From an uncultured Parvularculaceae bacterium (GTDB lineage: Bacteria > Pseudomonadota > Alphaproteobacteria > Caulobacterales > Parvularculaceae): a stretch of DNA of 62,126 nt. The stretch spans positions 1 through 62,126 of the forward strand of contig CAJXLJ010000015.1 in assembly GCA_913055785.1 (NCBI GenBank), given 5' to 3'. Of the stretch, positions 30,252 through 39,869 are shown piece after piece (position 1 is the first letter of the stretch; the number at the start of each line of letters is the position of its first letter). The notes beneath the pieces are model-generated. The model was not told the origin of the DNA, ran no database searches, and saw only the letters and a program-made list of their open reading frames with translations. A program made the translations under genes and the position numbers.

Positions 30252-31472
30252 ATGGTCGATTACAACGAAGCCTTTGAAACTGCGGTCGCGGCTGTGCGTT
30301 CGGAAGGACGCTATCGCGTTTTCGCCGATATCGAGCGTATTCGCGGCCGGTTCCCGTCGGCTCTTTATCATCCGGAGAACGGCGAGATTTCGCGCGAGAT
30401 TACGGTCTGGTGTTCCAACGACTATCTCGGCATGGGCCAGCATCCGGAAGTCGTTGCGGCGATGCAGGAGGCGGCCGGCAAGGTCGGCGCCGGCGCCGGC
30501 GGCACCCGTAACATTGCAGGCACTACTCATTATCACGTACTTCTCGAACGCGCGCTCGCGGATCTTCACCGCAAACAGGCGGCCCTGCTGTTTACGTCCG
30601 GATATGTGGCCAATGAGGCGACGCTCGCGACCATCGCGCGCATTCTGCCTGACTGCGTGATCCTGTCGGACGCGCTCAATCATGCATCGATGATCGAAGG
30701 CATCCGCGGCGGCCGGTCAATCAAGCGGATCTGGCGGCATAACGATCTTGCACATCTTGAAGAAATGCTGCGCGAGATACCGCTTACCCGCCCGAAAGTG
30801 ATTGCATTTGAGTCGGTTTATTCGATGGACGGCGATATCGCGCCGTTAAAAGAAATTTGCGACCTCGCCGAAAAATATAACGCCTTCACCTATCTCGATG
30901 AAGTTCACGCTGTCGGTCTTTACGGCGAACGCGGCGGCGGCGTTGCTGAACGCGATGGTCTGCTCGACCGTATCGATATTATCGAGGGGACGCTTGGCAA
31001 GGCGTTCGGCGTGATGGGCGGTTACATCGCCGCCAGCGCTGCGATCGTCGATGCGATCCGCTCTTACGCCTCCGGCTTCATCTTCACCACCGCTCTGTCG
31101 CCGGTGCTGGTTGCGGGCGCGCTCGCAAGCGTTGAAGTGCTGAAAAAATCAGCGCACCTGCGCGAGTTTCATCAGGAGCGCGCTGCAACGCTTAAGACAA
31201 TCCTGTCGGAAGCGAGCCTGCCGGTGATGGAGTCCGTCAGTCATATCGTACCAGTCAAGGTCGGCGATCCGGTGCTGTGTAAGAAAGTGACTGATTATCT
31301 GTTGGAGCGTCACAACATTTACGTACAACCGATCAATTACCCGACAGTGCCCAAGGGTACGGAACGGTTGAGGTTGACGCCGACGCCGCTGCATACGGAT
31401 GACCATATGAGCGTCCTGCTCGATGCGCTCGACGACGCTTGGACTGCGCTGAAGCTCAAACGAGCAGCGTAA
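30252..31472 (+). CDS. hemA: 5-aminolevulinate synthase
   Basis: The 406-residue PLP enzyme condenses glycine and succinyl-CoA to 5-aminolevulinate, the alphaproteobacterial (C4) entry to haem. Seen are [13 protein letters not shown], the glycine-rich [25 protein letters not shown], and [14 protein letters not shown] with the PLP lysine at about residue 250. The ATG at 30252 follows gagagcg; a GTG 9 bases earlier is possible. A strong terminator follows. The nearby hemB and the glycine-related glyA give a haem/glycine-centred neighbourhood. Confidence 0.97.
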   Translation: MVDYNEAFETAVAAVRSEGRYRVFADIERIRGRFPSALYHPENGEISREITVWCSNDYLGMGQHPEVVAAMQEAAGKVGAGAGGTRNIAGTTHYHVLLERALADLHRKQAALLFTSGYVANEATLATIARILPDCVILSDALNHASMIEGIRGGRSIKRIWRHNDLAHLEEMLREIPLTRPKVIAFESVYSMDGDIAPLKEICDLAEKYNAFTYLDEVHAVGLYGERGGGVAERDGLLDRIDIIEGTLGKAFGVMGGYIAASAAIVDAIRSYASGFIFTTALSPVLVAGALASVEVLKKSAHLREFHQERAATLKTILSEASLPVMESVSHIVPVKVGDPVLCKKVTDYLLERHNIYVQPINYPTVPKGTERLRLTPTPLHTDDHMSVLLDALDDAWTALKLKRAA

Positions 31473-31479
31473 CCGCATA

Positions 31480-31508
31480 AAAAAGAGCGCTCGCAGCGCT
31501 CTTTTTTC
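31480..31508. terminator. bidirectional Rho-independent terminator
   Basis: An 8-bp stem (agagcgct/agcgctct) with a 3-base loop has an A-run on the left and a T-run on the right. It sits between the convergent hemA and mucR genes and can end both transcripts. Confidence 0.9.
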
Positions 31509-31524
31509 TTATACAAAGCTGGCC

Positions 31525-32007
31525 TTACGCCGCACGCTTTTTGCGTGTGGTTTTTCTTTTCGCTTTGGTTGCGCTTTTAACGCCTTTTCTTTTTGTCGTC
31601 GCCGCTGTTCCGAGGCCGATGTCTTTCGCGAATTGCGACCGGCGCTTGGCGTAGTTCGGTGCGACCATCGGATAGTCCGCCGGCAGGCCCCATTTGCGGC
31701 GATATTCTTCGGGGCTCAGATTATAATGCGTCCTGAGATAGCGTTTGAGCATTTTGAGTTTTTTGCCGTCTTCCAAGCAGATGACGTAATCCGCCGTTAC
31801 CGATTTTGAAATCGGCACGGCGGGGTCGCGATTCGCTGCGAACGTATGTCCGTCCTCGGCGAGCGCGGACACGGCGCCATAAATTTCCTGGATAAGAGCC
31901 GGCAGTTGATCGGCGTTGACTTTGTTGTTGCTGACATATGCGGCGACAATATCGCTCGCGAGATGGATGACGTCAGTTTGGTCGATTGCACTTTGCTTGT
32001 CAGGCAT
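31525..32007 (-). CDS. mucR: MucR/Ros-family transcriptional regulator
   Basis: The 160-residue protein carries the Ros/MucR domain. DYVICLEDGKKLKMLKRYLR begins the zinc-finger-like fold, whose Cys (VICLED) and HYNLSPEEYRRKWGL with its His are in the expected place, followed by DYPMVAPNYAKRRSQ. MucR proteins are nucleoid-associated repressors with roles in exopolysaccharide, motility and cell cycle. A Lys/Arg/Thr-rich tail of about 30 residues (KRKGVKSATKAKRKTTRKK) adds DNA-binding charge. It converges with hemA and diverges from the glyA leader. Confidence 0.93.
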   Translation of the reverse strand: MPDKQSAIDQTDVIHLASDIVAAYVSNNKVNADQLPALIQEIYGAVSALAEDGHTFAANRDPAVPISKSVTADYVICLEDGKKLKMLKRYLRTHYNLSPEEYRRKWGLPADYPMVAPNYAKRRSQFAKDIGLGTAATTKRKGVKSATKAKRKTTRKKRAA

Positions 32008-32352
32008 TAATTATTTTCTCCCACGCCGCGACCACTGGCGATTTCGTTCCAGCCAAGTGTTGTTGCTGTGAAGGAAAATCTTGAGCAGGCGCGAACCGTA
32101 AAAACCTCTCCCGCGTGAGGCGGTACCTAGGACAGCTGATAAAATCAAGAAAAACTGGCGCGAGTTTATGCTAAAAGTTTGTTAAGGAAGGAAAAAACGC
32201 CATGGGTCCCGCGTTGCTTGTGCGCTATGCGGACGTCCGGCGCGGCCGCTGTGCGCTATGTGGACTTCCGGCGCAATTGCCGTCAGAACTCGGCGCGAGT
32301 ATGCCGCCATCACTTGATAGCGAGAATTTTGCCCCGGAAAGGATTTCATCGA
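32008..32352 (+). promoter_or_regulatory. glyA leader and mucR upstream region
   Basis: This 345-base gap between divergent mucR and glyA must hold both promoters. Near its right end is a strong purine tract, ggaaggaaaaaacgcc, just before an ATG at 32202 that opens a 69-codon frame (32202-32411) overlapping the glyA start in another frame; it may be an upstream leader reading frame. A 25-base imperfect direct repeat lies at 32219-32274. I recognise no riboswitch class here. Function is not established. Confidence 0.45.
32219..32274 (+). repeat. 25-base direct repeat in the glyA leader
   Basis: Two copies, 32219-32243 and 32250-32274, share tgtgcgctatg followed by GGAC and end in tccggcgc. 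They differ at 2 positions and are spaced by 31 bases. Confidence 0.8.
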
Positions 32353-33645
32353 ATGGGCGCCAGCCAGTCTCAGCCATTGCCGCAAGGATTTTTCAGCGAG
32401 GGTCTAGGTGAGCGCGACCCGGACGTTTTCGCCGGCGTCGGCCGCGAACTCGCGCGTCAGCAGGATCAGATCGAGCTGATCGCCTCGGAAAATATCGTTT
32501 CGCGCGCCGTCCTCGAGGCGCAAGGCTCGGTCCTCACGAACAAATACGCTGAAGGCTATCCGGGCCGGCGTTATTATGGCGGTTGCGAGTTCGTCGACGA
32601 GATTGAAGAGCTGGCGATCGATCGTGCAAAAAAGTTGTTTAACAGCGCGGAGGCGATCGTTCAGCCTCATTCCGGCAGCCAGGCCAACCAGTCAGTATTC
32701 ATGGCGCTGATGCAGCCTGGCGATACGTTTCTGGGCATGGACCTGGCCGCCGGGGGCCATCTTACCCACGGGGGCAAGGCCAACCAGTCCGGCAAATGGT
32801 TCAACGCCGTTCATTACGGCGTGCGCGAGGACGACCACCTGATCGATTATGACGCCGTCGCGCGCCTTGCCGGCGAGCATCGGCCGAAAACCATCATCGC
32901 AGGCGGCAGCGCCTATTCGCGCATCATCGACTTTAAAAAATTCCGCGAGATCGCTGACAGCGTCGGCGCCTATCTTATGGTCGACATGGCGCATTTCGCC
33001 GGGCTCGTTGCTGCGGGGCTCTATCCCAATCCCGTCGATCACGCGCATGTTGTTACTTCGACCACGCACAAGACCCTGCGCGGCCCGCGGGGCGGGCTTG
33101 TGCTCACCAACGACGCCGACATCGCCAAGAAAGTCCGCTCGGCGCTCTTTCCGGGCATTCAGGGCGGCCCGCTGATGCATGTCATCGCCGCCAAGGCGGT
33201 CGCCTTCGGCGAAGCGCTGAGGCCGGATTTCAAGTCTTACGCGCGCGCCGTCATCGAGAACGCGCAGTCGCTTTCGGCCTCGCTCGTGGAAGCGGGCTAC
33301 GCCGTGATCTCCGGGGGAACGGACACGCATCTTGCGCTGATCGATCTTCGCCCCAAGGGCGTCAAGGGGAATGCAGCGGAACAAAGTCTCGAGCGGGCCG
33401 GCATCACCTGCAACAAGAACGGCATTCCCTTCGATCCGGAAAAGTTCACGGTCACATCGGGTCTGAGGATCGGTTCGCCGGCAGGCACGACCCGCGGCTT
33501 CGGCGCGGCGGAATTCCGCGAAGTCGGCGCCATGATGGCGGAGGTGCTGGCCGGTCTCGCCGCCGGCGGCGAAACCAATGAATCCGCCGAAAGAGCCGTT
33601 CGCGAGCGCGCGCTGGCGCTAACGAAACGATTTCCCATATATTGA
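32353..33645 (+). CDS. glyA: serine hydroxymethyltransferase
   Basis: The 430-residue PLP enzyme interconverts serine and glycine with tetrahydrofolate, supplying one-carbon units and glycine (also the HemA substrate). [20 protein letters not shown] is the family opening, and [17 protein letters not shown] holds the PLP lysine after TTTHK-type residues. The ATG at 32353 follows aaagga; an in-frame upstream start would add a non-conserved 58-residue extension. nrdR follows 33 bases later. Confidence 0.96.
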   Translation: MGASQSQPLPQGFFSEGLGERDPDVFAGVGRELARQQDQIELIASENIVSRAVLEAQGSVLTNKYAEGYPGRRYYGGCEFVDEIEELAIDRAKKLFNSAEAIVQPHSGSQANQSVFMALMQPGDTFLGMDLAAGGHLTHGGKANQSGKWFNAVHYGVREDDHLIDYDAVARLAGEHRPKTIIAGGSAYSRIIDFKKFREIADSVGAYLMVDMAHFAGLVAAGLYPNPVDHAHVVTSTTHKTLRGPRGGLVLTNDADIAKKVRSALFPGIQGGPLMHVIAAKAVAFGEALRPDFKSYARAVIENAQSLSASLVEAGYAVISGGTDTHLALIDLRPKGVKGNAAEQSLERAGITCNKNGIPFDPEKFTVTSGLRIGSPAGTTRGFGAAEFREVGAMMAEVLAGLAAGGETNESAERAVRERALALTKRFPIY

Positions 33646-33678
33646 TGACTGATCCCGCCAGCCGATTGCGAGAACAAG

Positions 33679-34140
33679 ATGCGGTGTCCCTTTTGCGGCA
33701 GTGAAGATACCCAGGTGAAAGACTCGCGTTCGGCGGAGGACGGCGCGTCTGTCCGCCGTCGCCGGGAATGCACCGCTTGCGGGGGGCGGTTCACGACTTT
33801 TGAGCGCGTACAGCTCCGTGAGCTGATCGTTGTGAAAAGCTCCGGCAAGAAAGCGCCTTTCGATCGGGACAAGCTGGCCCGGTCGGTGATGATCGCGACG
33901 CGCAAGCGTAATGTCGATCCTGACCGTATCGAGCAAATGATTTCCGGCATCGTGCGCCGTCTCGAGGCGATGGGCGAATCGGAAATCGACTCGAAAATGA
34001 TCGGCGAGCTGGTCATGGAAGGGCTCGCCCATCTCGATGATGTCGCCTATGTGCGCTATGCGTCCGTCTACAAGGACTTCCGCGAGGCGAAAGACTTTGA
34101 ACAGTTCCTCGGACGGATGGAAGAAGGCGACAATGAGTAA
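33679..34140 (+). CDS. nrdR: transcriptional repressor NrdR
   Basis: The 153-residue protein is Nrd[18 protein letters not shown] with two Cys pairs for zinc, [18 protein letters not shown], then an ATP-cone ([19 protein letters not shown]). It represses ribonucleotide reductase genes when dATP is high. It overlaps nusB by 8 bases. In many alphaproteobacteria nrdR is followed by ribD; here rib genes are elsewhere. Confidence 0.97.
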   Translation: MRCPFCGSEDTQVKDSRSAEDGASVRRRRECTACGGRFTTFERVQLRELIVVKSSGKKAPFDRDKLARSVMIATRKRNVDPDRIEQMISGIVRRLEAMGESEIDSKMIGELVMEGLAHLDDVAYVRYASVYKDFREAKDFEQFLGRMEEGDNE

Positions 34141-34624
34141 TAGTCGTCCAGCAGCGGATAACGGCGCGCCGGCTCGTTCCGCCGCGCGGCTCGCCGCCGT
34201 ACAGGCGCTTTATCAGATGGAAGCTTCTGGGCTCGGCGTTGAAGCGGTGATCCTTGAATTCAGCGAGCACCGGCTCGGCGGCGATATCGACGGGGCGCAG
34301 CTTCACCGTGCGGACCGAAGCTTTTTCTCCGATATCTTGCGCGGCGCGGTTGAGACGCAGGCGCGGCTCGATCCTTATCTCGAGCGGCAGCTCGCCGCCG
34401 GCTGGAAACTCACCCGGATCGATGCGACGGCGCGTGCGATTTTGCGCGCCGGGCTTTACGAGCTTATCCGCCGCGCCGACGTGCCGGCGAAAGTGGTGAT
34501 CGATGAGTATCTCGATATCGCCAACGCCTTTTTCGACGGTGAAGAGCCGAAATTTATCAACGCCGTGCTTGACGCGGCGGCGCGCGAAGCGCGTGCGGAA
34601 GAAATCGACGTTCAAAACACCTGA
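34133..34624 (+). CDS. nusB: transcription antitermination factor NusB
   Basis: The 163-residue helical protein contains [31 protein letters not shown] and [27 protein letters not shown], diagnostic for NusB. With NusE (S10) it binds boxA in rRNA leaders to prevent premature termination. Its start lies within the nrdR stop (8-base overlap) and its stop overlaps the thiL start by one base, so nrdR-nusB-thiL is one operon. Confidence 0.96.
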   Translation: MSNSRPAADNGAPARSAARLAAVQALYQMEASGLGVEAVILEFSEHRLGGDIDGAQLHRADRSFFSDILRGAVETQARLDPYLERQLAAGWKLTRIDATARAILRAGLYELIRRADVPAKVVIDEYLDIANAFFDGEEPKFINAVLDAAAREARAEEIDVQNT

Positions 34625-35607
34625 TGAACGAGTTCGACATCATTCGCGATCTGTTTGCGCCGTTATCCGAAAACGCGGCCGGCGCATTCGCGCTACGTGA
34701 TGATGCGGCGCTGATCGATCAAGGCGCGTACATCGTCACCAAGGACATGATGATCGCCGGCGTTCACTTCAGACCGAAGGATCCGCTGGATCTCGTCGCG
34801 CGCAAACTCATCCGCGTCAATCTTTCCGATCTCGCTGCGAAAGGCGCCAAACCGATCGGTTATTTTCTTGCCTGCGCCTGGCCGCAGACGATCAAACCGG
34901 CGTCTGTCGAGCTTTTCGCCGCCGGTCTGCAAGAAGACCAGGAGACCTATCGGATTGCGCTTTTCGGCGGCGATACGACGGCGCATGCAGCTAAAGCTGC
35001 GCCGTTGACGCTTTCCGCAACTTTTTTCGGCGCGCCGCCGAAACAGGGAATGACGTTGCGTTCGGGTGCGGGCGCGGGCGACGATCTTTATGTAACAGGG
35101 ACCATCGGCGACGCCGGACTTGGCCTCAAGGCGCTTTCGAAGGAAGAAAAGTTCTCCACTGTCGACAAGGCCTCGCTCGCCGGGCGTTACCACTTGCCGG
35201 AGCCGAGGCTCTCGCTCGGCGCGGCGATTGCCGGTCTCGCAACGGCGGCGATCGACGTGTCAGACGGATTGCTGGCGGATGCGGGCCATCTTGCTGCGGC
35301 GAGCGGGCTTAAGGCGGAGATCGACGCCGCCGCCATGCCATTGTCAGCAGCGGCGAAAGGCTGGGTGTCGGCGCAGGAAGATCCCTATGACGCCATTGCT
35401 GAACTCGCCGCATTCGGAGACGATTATGAAATCCTCTTCGCTGCGCCCCAGTCGATGCGGCGCTCGGTATCGGTCGCCGCGAAAGCCTCGCGCACGGCGG
35501 TCACGCGCATCGGCGCATTATCGCGGGGCGAGGGCGTATCTCTAATCGGCGCTGACGGCGATGCGATCGCGACCGGCAGCCACGGTTATGACCACTTCAA
35601 GAGGTGA
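34624..35607 (+). CDS. thiL: thiamine-monophosphate kinase
   Basis: The 327-residue protein phosphorylates thiamine monophosphate to thiamine pyrophosphate. It shows the AIR-synthase-like N-terminal fold: LRDDAALIDQGAYIVTKDMM with GVHFRP, NLSDLAAKGAKPIGYFLA, FGGDTTAH, and the later IDVSDGLLADAGHLAAAS (the GHMP/PurM-like substrate loop). It starts one base inside the nusB stop (TGATG). The nusB-thiL pairing is common. Confidence 0.95.
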   Translation: MNEFDIIRDLFAPLSENAAGAFALRDDAALIDQGAYIVTKDMMIAGVHFRPKDPLDLVARKLIRVNLSDLAAKGAKPIGYFLACAWPQTIKPASVELFAAGLQEDQETYRIALFGGDTTAHAAKAAPLTLSATFFGAPPKQGMTLRSGAGAGDDLYVTGTIGDAGLGLKALSKEEKFSTVDKASLAGRYHLPEPRLSLGAAIAGLATAAIDVSDGLLADAGHLAAASGLKAEIDAAAMPLSAAAKGWVSAQEDPYDAIAELAAFGDDYEILFAAPQSMRRSVSVAAKASRTAVTRIGALSRGEGVSLIGADGDAIATGSHGYDHFKR

Positions 35608-35617
35608 ATAACGCCGG

Positions 35618-36073
35618 TTATTGTCCGGGCGATTGTTCCTCGCCGATGCCGGCGGGCAGCCGGCCGACATTGCCCAGAAGCTGTTCCCAGAAATTGAGCT
35701 CTCTGCCGCGGGTTGGCGTCACCCGGGAAACGAGTTTGACGTGCTGGCTGTTCGTCAGATCGTATTTCGAGACTTTCTCGACCTTGCCGGCGCCGTCGAA
35801 CTCGATAGAGACCACATAGCGCGCTTTCGTCTTCGGCTTGAAAAAGGCCCGGGTCTCGTCAGTGCTGTTCAGATAATACCAGGCGTCCCGGTTGAACGTG
35901 CCGATCATCGAGGGTTCGCCGTATTTCGCGAGGATGCTTTCCTTGGTGTCGAGGCCCGGTTCGCCGGTGACTTCAGTCTGGCCGCGCTCAAGGACGTAAC
36001 CATGGTTCTGCCGCACCGAAACACAGGCCTGAAGCGCCAGAATGCTCACGATCACCAGGAAAACTCTCATCAT
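35618..36073 (-). CDS. bamE: outer membrane protein assembly factor BamE
   Basis: From the ATG at 36073 the product is 151 residues: a lipoprotein signal with LQAC (Cys about residue 17), then a SmpA/OmlA fold (VTGEPGLDTKESILAKYGEPS, DAWYYL). BamE is a lipoprotein subunit of the outer-membrane Bam complex that stabilises BamD. ATGs 90 bases further upstream are not supported. It is convergent with the thiL group and divergent from the cytochrome chaperone gene. Confidence 0.92.
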   Translation of the reverse strand: MMRVFLVIVSILALQACVSVRQNHGYVLERGQTEVTGEPGLDTKESILAKYGEPSMIGTFNRDAWYYLNSTDETRAFFKPKTKARYVVSIEFDGAGKVEKVSKYDLTNSQHVKLVSRVTPTRGRELNFWEQLLGNVGRLPAGIGEEQSPGQ

Positions 36074-36177
36074 ACGAAACCTCGGCGGGGCTTGATCCCC
36101 GCGCGTTGGGGGAATACGTCCGGGCATCGATACCAGCGATCCCTGCTGGCCGCAAACCCTCACGAGCGCCGCTTTTT

Positions 36178-36714
36178 ATGATTCTCTCGCTTTTCCGGAA
36201 AGATCCGGCCGCCGAAGCCGGACGGAGCCTTTATGGCGCAGCGGTCGCGCAGGCTCGCGAGGCCGGATTCTATACGGAACTCGGCGCGCCGGACACGGTA
36301 GAAGGCCGGTTCGAGCTGGTCGCCCTGCATGTCTATCTGATCTTGCGCCGCCTCAAGGACAGCGACCCCGCCGCCAAGAAAACCGGCCAGGAGCTGTTCG
36401 ACACGATGTTTCGCGACACGGACGCCGCCTTGCGCGAGCTCGGGGTGGGCGATCTCGCCGTCGGCAAGAAAATACGCAAGCTCGCCGAGAATTTCTTCGG
36501 ACGGGTCGGCGTCTATGACGCCGCGCTTGAGGGCGGCGAAGCGGGCGCTCTTGAGGATGCGCTGGCGCGGAATGTTTATGAAACCGCAGATGCGGAGGCC
36601 GCGGCCGGGCTCGCCGCCTATATGCGTGAGGCCGATGCGCTGCTGGCCGGGCAGCCTCTTTCCCGGGTGATCGGCGGCATTGTCCGTTTTCCCGATGCGC
36701 CGGAGCGAACATGA
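36178..36714 (+). CDS. ubiquinol-cytochrome c chaperone family protein
   Basis: The 178-residue product matches PF03981, the Cbp3/UQCC1-like family required for assembly of the cytochrome bc1 complex: SLYGAAVAQAREAGFYTELG, RFELVALHVYLILRRLKD and ELFDTMFRDTDAALRELGVG are conserved-type segments. The ATG at 36178 fits better than the in-frame ATG at 36106. It is translationally coupled to DUF177 (4-base overlap), an arrangement typical in alphaproteobacteria. Confidence 0.92.
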   Translation: MILSLFRKDPAAEAGRSLYGAAVAQAREAGFYTELGAPDTVEGRFELVALHVYLILRRLKDSDPAAKKTGQELFDTMFRDTDAALRELGVGDLAVGKKIRKLAENFFGRVGVYDAALEGGEAGALEDALARNVYETADAEAAAGLAAYMREADALLAGQPLSRVIGGIVRFPDAPERT

Positions 36715-37232
36715 ACGAACAGGTCCCCGAACCGGAATTCAGCGTAACGGTAGATCTTGCCGGTCTGCCGCGCGGCGGAAAACGGTTCAAGCTGTCGGCC
36801 AATGCGGAAGAATGCGCGCGCATCGCTGAAAGGCTGGGCGTTCCGGCGGTCGCCCGGCTTGAGGGCGAAATAAACCTCAAGGCCAATGCGAAAACGATTG
36901 AGGCGGAAGGAAAGATCAGCGCCGCGCTGACGCGCATTTGCGTCGCCAGTCTCGAGGAGATGGCTGAGGCGGTGGATGAACGGTTTTCGGTGAATTATGT
37001 GCGTGAGGAAACCGCGTCGTTGCCTGATCCCGAGGATGAATCATGGGATGCGCCTGAATATCATGAAGGCGACCGGTTCGATCTCGGCGAACTTCTGACC
37101 CAGCAGCTGGCGCTCGCCATGACAGCGTTTCCGCGCAAGGAAGGCGCGGCCAGTCTCGCCGACCAATATGGCGCAGTGCAAAACGATTCGCCTTTTGCGG
37201 CGCTTCAGGGAAAGTTCGAAAAAAGTGAATAA
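36711..37232 (+). CDS. DUF177 (YceD-family) protein
   Basis: The 173-residue protein belongs to DUF177/YceD: N-terminal VPEPEFSVTVDLAGLP, the middle LEGEINLKANAKTIEAEGKI region, and the RICVASLEEMAE segment. YceD of E. coli is associated with 23S rRNA accumulation and usually precedes rpmF-plsX. Here no rpmF lies between it and plsX. It is coupled to the bc1 chaperone gene by ATGA. Confidence 0.9.
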   Translation: MNEQVPEPEFSVTVDLAGLPRGGKRFKLSANAEECARIAERLGVPAVARLEGEINLKANAKTIEAEGKISAALTRICVASLEEMAEAVDERFSVNYVREETASLPDPEDESWDAPEYHEGDRFDLGELLTQQLALAMTAFPRKEGAASLADQYGAVQNDSPFAALQGKFEKSE

Positions 37233-37381
37233 AAACAGCATGCCTGACCGGGAAAACAGTCTTATAAAAAGTGACCTGCGTGTCGTTGCATGCAGACCGA
37301 TGCGCGGTATTCTCCCGCGCTGATCGATATGCGGATCAGCAGACGGCTGGGAGCTGAGACGACTTGAGAGACGCGACTGCC

Positions 37382-38449
37382 ATGAACGAGCCTTTCACGC
37401 TCGCCATCGACGCCATGGGCGGCGATGCGGGGCCGCAGGCTGTTATCGACGGCGCTGCACATGCGGCGGCGAAAGGACTCGATGCGCGGTTTTTGTTTTT
37501 CGGCGACGCTGAAAAACTGAAACCCATGGTCGCTGCGAAGAATTTCAGGAACGCCGATATCCGGCACGCGAGCGGTGTTGTCGCGATGACGGACAAGCCG
37601 ATGCATGTGCTTCGCCGCGGCCGGGAAACCTCGATGTGGTTCGCCATGAACGCCGTCGCCGAAGGCGAGGCGATGGCGGTTGTTTCCGGCGGCAATACCG
37701 GCGCCTTGATGGCGGTCGCGCGCAAGCAGCTCGGCATGATCGAGGGGATCGACCGGCCGGCGATCACTGCGCTGTGGCCGACGCCGAGAGGGCGCACGGT
37801 GGTGCTCGATGTCGGCGCGAATGTGGAAGCGGACGAGAAGCAGCTTGTTCAGTTTGCGATCATGGGCGAGGCGTTTTTCCGGGCGCTGATGGATGTCAAG
37901 AGACCGACCGTCGGTCTGTTGAATGTCGGCGCGGAAGATTTGAAAGGCCATGAACTGATCCGCGCCGCCGCGCGCGTGTTGCGCGAAGCCGATCCGGATA
38001 TGGCTTTCAAGGGATTTGTTGAAGGCAACGACATTTCAAAAGGCACGGTGGATGTCGTCGTTACTGACGGTTTTACCGGCAATGTCGCGCTTAAAACCGC
38101 GGAAGGCGCGGCGCGGCTTGTCGGCGGTTGGGTCAGGGAAGCGCTGACCGGCACGCTCAACGCCAAAATCGGCGCGCTGTTCATGGCGCCCGGCCTTAAG
38201 AAACTGAAAGACAGGATCGACCCGTCGTCCAACAATGGCGGCGTGTTCCTCGGCGTTAACGGGATTGTCGTCAAAAGCCATGGCGGCGCAGACGCCCGCG
38301 GTGTCGCCAGCGCCGTCAACATGGCGGCGAGCCTCGCCCGTCATCCATTCCGCGACGAAGTGGCGTCCACGGTCAAAACGGTCATGGACCGGCGGCGGGC
38401 GTTCGCGACACAAGAAGCAAACAAGGAAGCGACAGTAGCGGCCCTATGA
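37382..38449 (+). CDS. plsX: phosphate acyltransferase PlsX
   Basis: The 355-residue protein converts acyl-ACP to acyl-phosphate, feeding PlsY in phospholipid synthesis. The start TLAIDAMGGDAGPQAVIDGA, SGGNTGALMAVA, VLDVGANVEADEKQL and VTDGFTGNVALKTAEG are hallmarks. The ATG at 37382 is preferred to the TTG at 37364. It overlaps fabH by 4 bases (ATGA). It is cytoplasmic and peripheral to the membrane. Confidence 0.97.
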   Translation: MNEPFTLAIDAMGGDAGPQAVIDGAAHAAAKGLDARFLFFGDAEKLKPMVAAKNFRNADIRHASGVVAMTDKPMHVLRRGRETSMWFAMNAVAEGEAMAVVSGGNTGALMAVARKQLGMIEGIDRPAITALWPTPRGRTVVLDVGANVEADEKQLVQFAIMGEAFFRALMDVKRPTVGLLNVGAEDLKGHELIRAAARVLREADPDMAFKGFVEGNDISKGTVDVVVTDGFTGNVALKTAEGAARLVGGWVREALTGTLNAKIGALFMAPGLKKLKDRIDPSSNNGGVFLGVNGIVVKSHGGADARGVASAVNMAASLARHPFRDEVASTVKTVMDRRRAFATQEANKEATVAAL

Positions 38450-39417
38450 GTATCAAAGCAGTAATCGCCGGTTGCGGGGGCTATTTACCGGCGACCGTCA
38501 TGACCAATGACGACCTTTCCAAACTTGTGGACACCAGCGATGAATGGATTCGCGAGCGCACCGGGATCCGCGAGCGCCATATCGCCGCTGAGGATGAGAA
38601 GACATCCGATCTCGCCGTGAAAGCCGCCGAAGCGGCGCTCGCCGCCGCCGGATACGCGCCGCAGGATATCGATCTCATCATCGTCGCCACGACGACGCCC
38701 GATCTCACCTTTCCTTCAACGGCGGCGATCGTGCAGGCCAAGCTCGGTGTCGCAGCTGGCGCCGCTTTCGATATTCAGGCGGTGTGCACCGGTTTCATCT
38801 ACGCCCTGTCGACGGCGGAAAAGTTCATTGCCAGCGGCCAATACAAGCGCGCCCTGGTGATCGGCGCTGAAACGTTCTCGCGCATTCTCGACTGGACCGA
38901 CCGCGGAACCTGCGTACTCTTCGGCGACGGCGCCGGCGCGTTCGTGCTTGAAGGGATGGAAGAAGCCGAGGCGGGCGGGCGCGGCGTAATCAACAGCTAT
39001 CTTCGCTGCGACGGCCAGCTTGTCGACCTTCTCTACGTTGATGGCGGCGTCTCCTCGACGCAAACCACCGGCCATGTGCGTATGCAGGGCAACAAGGTCT
39101 TCCGCGAAGCGGTAAACAGGATTTCCGAAGCCATGGAATGGGTCGCCGCCGACGCGGGCGTCGATATCCGCTCCGTCGACTGGGTGGTGCCGCATCAGGC
39201 CAACGAACGGATCATCAGGGGCGTCGTCAAAAAACTCGACCTCGAGCCGGAGCAGGTGATTTCCACAATCGCCGGTCAGGGTAATACATCGGCCGCGTCG
39301 ATCCCGCTCGCCTATTGCCAGGCGGTCGGCGACGGGCGTATCAAACCCGGCGATCTGGTGCTTCTGGAGGGGATGGGCGGCGGCCTGACCTGGGGCGCGG
39401 CGCTTCTGCGCGCCTGA
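38446..39417 (+). CDS. fabH: 3-oxoacyl-ACP synthase III
   Basis: The 323-residue protein begins fatty acid synthesis by condensing acetyl-CoA with malonyl-ACP. DEWIRERTGIRERHIA is at the N-terminus, AVCTGFIYALSTAEKFI contains the catalytic Cys (AVCTGF), and the His-Asn pair lies in VVPHQANERI and GNTSAASIPLA. It is co-transcribed with plsX. Confidence 0.97.
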   Translation: MSIKAVIAGCGGYLPATVMTNDDLSKLVDTSDEWIRERTGIRERHIAAEDEKTSDLAVKAAEAALAAAGYAPQDIDLIIVATTTPDLTFPSTAAIVQAKLGVAAGAAFDIQAVCTGFIYALSTAEKFIASGQYKRALVIGAETFSRILDWTDRGTCVLFGDGAGAFVLEGMEEAEAGGRGVINSYLRCDGQLVDLLYVDGGVSSTQTTGHVRMQGNKVFREAVNRISEAMEWVAADAGVDIRSVDWVVPHQANERIIRGVVKKLDLEPEQVISTIAGQGNTSAASIPLAYCQAVGDGRIKPGDLVLLEGMGGGLTWGAALLRA

Positions 39418-39528
39418 TTTTAGGGCGCCTGAAAAACACGCAATATAATTCAATGGGTTATTGACCGAAGCGCGGGAGTAAGCTTAACCTTCTCCCCAGC
39501 GGAGCGAAAACATTTCGGGGTTGAAGCC

Positions 39529-39846
39529 ATGGCGGGAAACACGATTACGCGGGCGGATCTGACGGACGCGGTTTACCGTTCGGTGGGCATTTCGAGAAAC
39601 GAATCAGCAGCCTTTGTCGAGCGCGTTCTGGAGGAGGTCGCCGCCTCGCTGGAAAACGCCGATACGGTGAAGATTTCCTCCTTCGGCACGTTTTCCGTCC
39701 GCGACAAGAAGCTCCGTATGGGACGCAATCCGAAAACCGGCGAGGAAGTGCCGATCGAGCCGCGCCGGGTGGTGACTTTCCGGGCTTCTCATGTTCTGAA
39801 AGACCGCATTAATGACGGCCATCGCAATCGCGAAGCGGCCGAATAA
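39529..39846 (+). CDS. ihfA: integration host factor alpha
   Basis: The 105-residue HU/IHF-fold protein contains [45 protein letters not shown] and the DNA-contacting arm [14 protein letters not shown]. It bends DNA as a heterodimer with IhfB. Order fabH-ihfA-MerR is conserved in alphaproteobacteria. A ttgacc-containing region (39418-39528) supplies a likely promoter. Confidence 0.97.
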   Translation: MAGNTITRADLTDAVYRSVGISRNESAAFVERVLEEVAASLENADTVKISSFGTFSVRDKKLRMGRNPKTGEEVPIEPRRVVTFRASHVLKDRINDGHRNREAAE

Positions 39847-39869
39847 AACCACATAAGGCAGACGACCAA

